A stretch of DNA of 64,000 bases, taken from positions 1 to 64,000 of the forward strand of contig JBEKHH010000026.1 of assembly GCA_050012375.1 (NCBI GenBank). Reading direction: 5' to 3'. Position 1 is the stretch's first letter, and each line of letters opens with the position of its first letter. The position numbers and the translations under genes were made by a program. Positions 61,551 through 64,000 of this stretch are shown piece after piece. Below the pieces are notes generated by a model. It was not told the origin of the DNA and searched no databases. It worked only from the letters and a program-made list of their open reading frames with translations. Source of the stretch: PALSA-1353 sp050012375. GTDB lineage: Bacteria; Planctomycetota; Phycisphaerae; Tepidisphaerales; Tepidisphaeraceae.

Positions 61551-61610
61551 GTTGGGCCCGACGACCAAACCATCGCTATTCTCGGCCGGACCCGTTCTAA
61601 CTCCTTCTGA
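61551..61610 (+). pseudogene. C-terminal relic of a CHASE2-SpoIIE phosphatase paralogue
   Basis: The + frame reads GPDDQTIAILGRTRSNSF and TGA (61608-61610), against IDDQTIVIVRRTRSNSL and TGA at the end of the 54818 gene. The similarity continues a few bases past the stop (GTTCTAACTCCTTCTGAT vs GTTCTAATTCCCTCTGAT). Only about 19 codons remain. Confidence 0.75.
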
Positions 61611-61760
61611 TATCATGTCTTGCGTCAATTCCGCAGCGGAATGACGGCAGATGCTTTCCGACCGAAAATTTGGCGAACTGGTGCGTCTTTCATTATGAAT
61701 GAACGTACAGAGTTGTTGTTGGCGATCCATTTTGTTGCAGCATAAGTGCCGGGAGGTCCA

Positions 61761-64000
61761 ATGCGTACCAAGCGGAGGCTGATTCGGGTGGGTAAATTCC
61801 AAATCAGAACCAATCAGCGTGAACAGCGAAGACTTATCGCCATTGAATCTCTGGAGCCTCGCCTGCTTCTTGCCGCCCAGGCCTACACCTGGCAAAACGC
61901 CGCGATCGGCGCCGGGGGATTTGTCGATGGCATCTTCTACAGCCCCACCCAACAAAACGTCATCTACGCCCGCGCGGACATCGGAGGACTATATAAGTCC
62001 GTCAACGACGGCCAGAGTTGGCAGGAACTTTTGGATTTCGTCGGCGACCACACTACCACCTCCGGCAACGGCACCCAGTCGCAGGAAATCGGCGTGCTGA
62101 GCTTCGCGATCGATCCGAAAAATCCAAATAATCTCTACGCCCTGGTCGGCCAATACCAGGGAACAAACGGGGATGTCCTCTATTCCACCGACGGCGGCCA
62201 GACCTGGGGCCAGGACGGTCTCAGCATCTACGTCGGCGGCAACTCCAACGGGCGCGCAACCGGTGAACGGATCGCCGTCGATCCCAACGACAGCAGCATC
62301 ATCTTCCTCGGATCAAACGCCAACGGATTGTGGAAGAGCACCAACTCGGGCCACTCCTTCTCGCAGATCACCAGCTTCCCCAGCGGCGCCGCCTCGAACG
62401 GCATCACGTTCGTTCTATTCAATCCCAGCGGCACCTCCGGACATGCGAGCCAGACCATTTATGTCGGCTCCAGCTCGACCGACGCGGGCACGAACCTTTA
62501 TGTCACCACCAACGGCGGATCGGCCTGGACCGAGATCACCGGGACCGGCGCCGCGCCCACCGGCTGGATGCCCAACCGGGCCGCGCTCGCTTCCGACGGC
62601 AATCTCTACCTCGCATACAGCAACGACTTGGCGCCATCCGGCAACCTCACCAACGGCGGCGTCCTGCGTTACAACACCAGCAGCGGCGTCTGGACCAGCA
62701 TCTCCCCCGACATTCCCGGCGTCACCGTCGGTGCAAACGACACATTCGGCTACGTTGGCATTGCCCTCGACCCCGAAAGCTCAACCACGCTAGTCGTAAC
62801 TTCATTCGATCGCTATAACCACACCGATCAGATCTGGCGCACGATCGACGCCAACGCCGCCACTCCAACCTGGACCGGGCTCTACGACAACAGCAGCGCA
62901 CAGAACGGTGGATATGGGGGATTTGATGCGACTCGCAACACATCCAATGCGCCGTGGGTCGCGGCCTTCGGCGACGGCATCGGCAACTGGGCCGGCTCCA
63001 TCGCGATCGATCCGTTCAATTCCAATCAGCTCATGTACGGCACGGGCCAGGGAATATGGGCCACCAACAGCGCCAGCAACGGCGGCACGAACACGCAGTT
63101 GACTGCCGCGGACAGTTGGTATTTCCCCGACAATGGAATCGAGTTTACGGCGGTGCAGCAACTCGCGGCGCCCCCGAGCGGCGTTCCGCTGTTCAGCGCC
63201 ATCGGCGACATCAACGGTTTTGCTCACACCACTTTGACAAGCTCCCCCGCCGGCGGCGGTATTGCCGCAGCGATCGCGGGCGGCGCAACCGGCTCTATGA
63301 ACGGCGTGGACTTTGCCGGACAGAACCCCAATATTGAAGCCATCGTCGGCCAACAGGGATACAGCGGCGGGCCCGTCTCCTCGAACGGCGCCTATACCAC
63401 CGACGACGGATCAACCTGGACGGAATTCGCCTCCGCGCCCGGCGGCGCCGCCTCCGGCGGCAGCGTTGCCGTCTCCGCCGACGGCTCGACACTCCTCTGG
63501 GCTTCAAAAGGCAACCTGCCCTACTATTCCCCCGACGACGGCACCACCTGGACCGCATCGACACTGCCCGGCGGAACCGCCACCGGCGGAAAGATCGTCT
63601 CCGACAAGGTCAATCCCAACTACTTCTACTACTGGACCGAAAACAGCAACGACAACTCCTGGACGCTTTACGTATCCAGCGATGGTGGAAGGACCTTCAC
63701 CGCATCCGTTGCCGGACCGCTCGGCATCGGAAACGTCACGCTCGTCGCCAATCCCTTTGTCGCCGGCGATCTATGGCTTTCCACCTACATCGGCATCTAT
63801 CACTCCACCGACTTCGGCGCGAGTTTCACTCAGAACAGTGCTCTCGCATTTGAAAATGTCCCCGCGATCGCGCTCGGCGCGCCCGCCCCGGGCAGTTCTA
63901 CCCCCGCGATCTATATCTACGGAACGATCAACAACTTCCTAGGCGTGTACCGATCGGATGACGGCGGCAACACCTGGGTGCAACTCAACGACGTCAGCCA
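61761..64000 (+). CDS. GH74-like secreted beta-propeller protein with LEPR-XLL motif, 3' end outside window
   Basis: 746 codons visible, still open at the window edge. GGGAGG at 61751 precedes the ATG at 61761. The N-terminus has a basic region, then IESLEPRLLLAAQ at about residue 32: the planctomycete LEPR-XLL export motif. The enzyme part begins YTWQNAAIGAGGFVDGIFYS and YARADIGGLYKSVNDGQSW, as in GH74 xyloglucanases, and has Asp-box (BNR) repeats such as STDGGQTWG, SDDGGNTWV, TTDDGSTWT and SPDDGTTWT. GH74 enzymes cut xyloglucan using two Asp residues; which Asp these are here I cannot say. Later domains are unseen. Confidence 0.87.
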   Translation, partial: MRTKRRLIRVGKFQIRTNQREQRRLIAIESLEPRLLLAAQAYTWQNAAIGAGGFVDGIFYSPTQQNVIYARADIGGLYKSVNDGQSWQELLDFVGDHTTTSGNGTQSQEIGVLSFAIDPKNPNNLYALVGQYQGTNGDVLYSTDGGQTWGQDGLSIYVGGNSNGRATGERIAVDPNDSSIIFLGSNANGLWKSTNSGHSFSQITSFPSGAASNGITFVLFNPSGTSGHASQTIYVGSSSTDAGTNLYVTTNGGSAWTEITGTGAAPTGWMPNRAALASDGNLYLAYSNDLAPSGNLTNGGVLRYNTSSGVWTSISPDIPGVTVGANDTFGYVGIALDPESSTTLVVTSFDRYNHTDQIWRTIDANAATPTWTGLYDNSSAQNGGYGGFDATRNTSNAPWVAAFGDGIGNWAGSIAIDPFNSNQLMYGTGQGIWATNSASNGGTNTQLTAADSWYFPDNGIEFTAVQQLAAPPSGVPLFSAIGDINGFAHTTLTSSPAGGGIAAAIAGGATGSMNGVDFAGQNPNIEAIVGQQGYSGGPVSSNGAYTTDDGSTWTEFASAPGGAASGGSVAVSADGSTLLWASKGNLPYYSPDDGTTWTASTLPGGTATGGKIVSDKVNPNYFYYWTENSNDNSWTLYVSSDGGRTFTASVAGPLGIGNVTLVANPFVAGDLWLSTYIGIYHSTDFGASFTQNSALAFENVPAIALGAPAPGSSTPAIYIYGTINNFLGVYRSDDGGNTWVQLNDVS

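Overview
The window looks like a chromosomal segment of a planctomycete, probably class Phycisphaerae. The evidence is two PEP-CTERM proteins (ending near 24330 and 54729), an N-terminal LEPR-XLL motif on a secreted beta-propeller enzyme (61761 onward), a dockerin-like repeat pair, intergenic hairpin repeats of a kind common in environmental planctomycetes, and lipid A and O-antigen genes of a Gram-negative envelope. Coding sequence is GC-rich with strong GC3. The assignment is inferred from content; no rRNA is present.

1-24330 is an accessory, carbohydrate-related region. It opens with the tail of a TPR/sulfotransferase gene. Cluster I (1064-13531) holds a large uncharacterised cytoplasmic protein, an AraC regulator, a DUF1861 beta-propeller protein, then a tightly coupled + operon of a secreted protein, a sugar-binding lipoprotein and two CUT1 permeases, facing a Tat-exported 858-aa protein. 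Cluster II (16140-21767, - strand) has an unusual transporter: a solute-binding protein fused to its own permease, a second permease with a ~300-residue insertion after its first membrane helix, and a Gfo/Idh/MocA oxidoreductase of visibly lower GC. Upstream of cluster II is the scar of a third, related operon. Neither cluster has an ATPase gene, so a shared one elsewhere is expected.

24358-48342 is mostly housekeeping and envelope: tRNA-Lys, a quinone oxidoreductase, a carboxypeptidase-regulatory-domain protein, RecO, a TPR-trypsin protein, a sigma-like protein with a C-terminal membrane helix, a DUF456 protein, the AddB/AddA helicase-nuclease pair, LpxB, a DUF421 protein, a GT39-type membrane protein, a NeuD-type acetyltransferase, a WecA/MraY-type phosphotransferase and an O-antigen ligase-like protein. 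Hairpin repeats sit in many of the gaps.

48385-50114 is a small island: two tRNA-3'-end-like sequences bracket a two-gene cassette (DUF6602 nuclease-like protein plus an unknown protein) with what look like integrase-tail remnants but no integrase. Then follow an amidase lipoprotein, a DUF3891 protein with a small lipoprotein, MoaB, tRNA-Glu, a PEP-CTERM protein and a CHASE2-SpoIIE phosphatase.

58042-61610 is a decayed polymorphic-toxin (RHS) locus on the - strand: a 5'-truncated RHS core with a cysteine-rich C-terminal domain, a small membrane protein that may be its immunity partner, a 200-bp duplicated orphan RHS core, a RAYT (REP-associated transposase) gene sitting inside the orphan cassette and flanked by copies of its own repeat, the orphan toxin tail, and a SUKH immunity gene. 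The window ends inside a GH74-like secreted protein.
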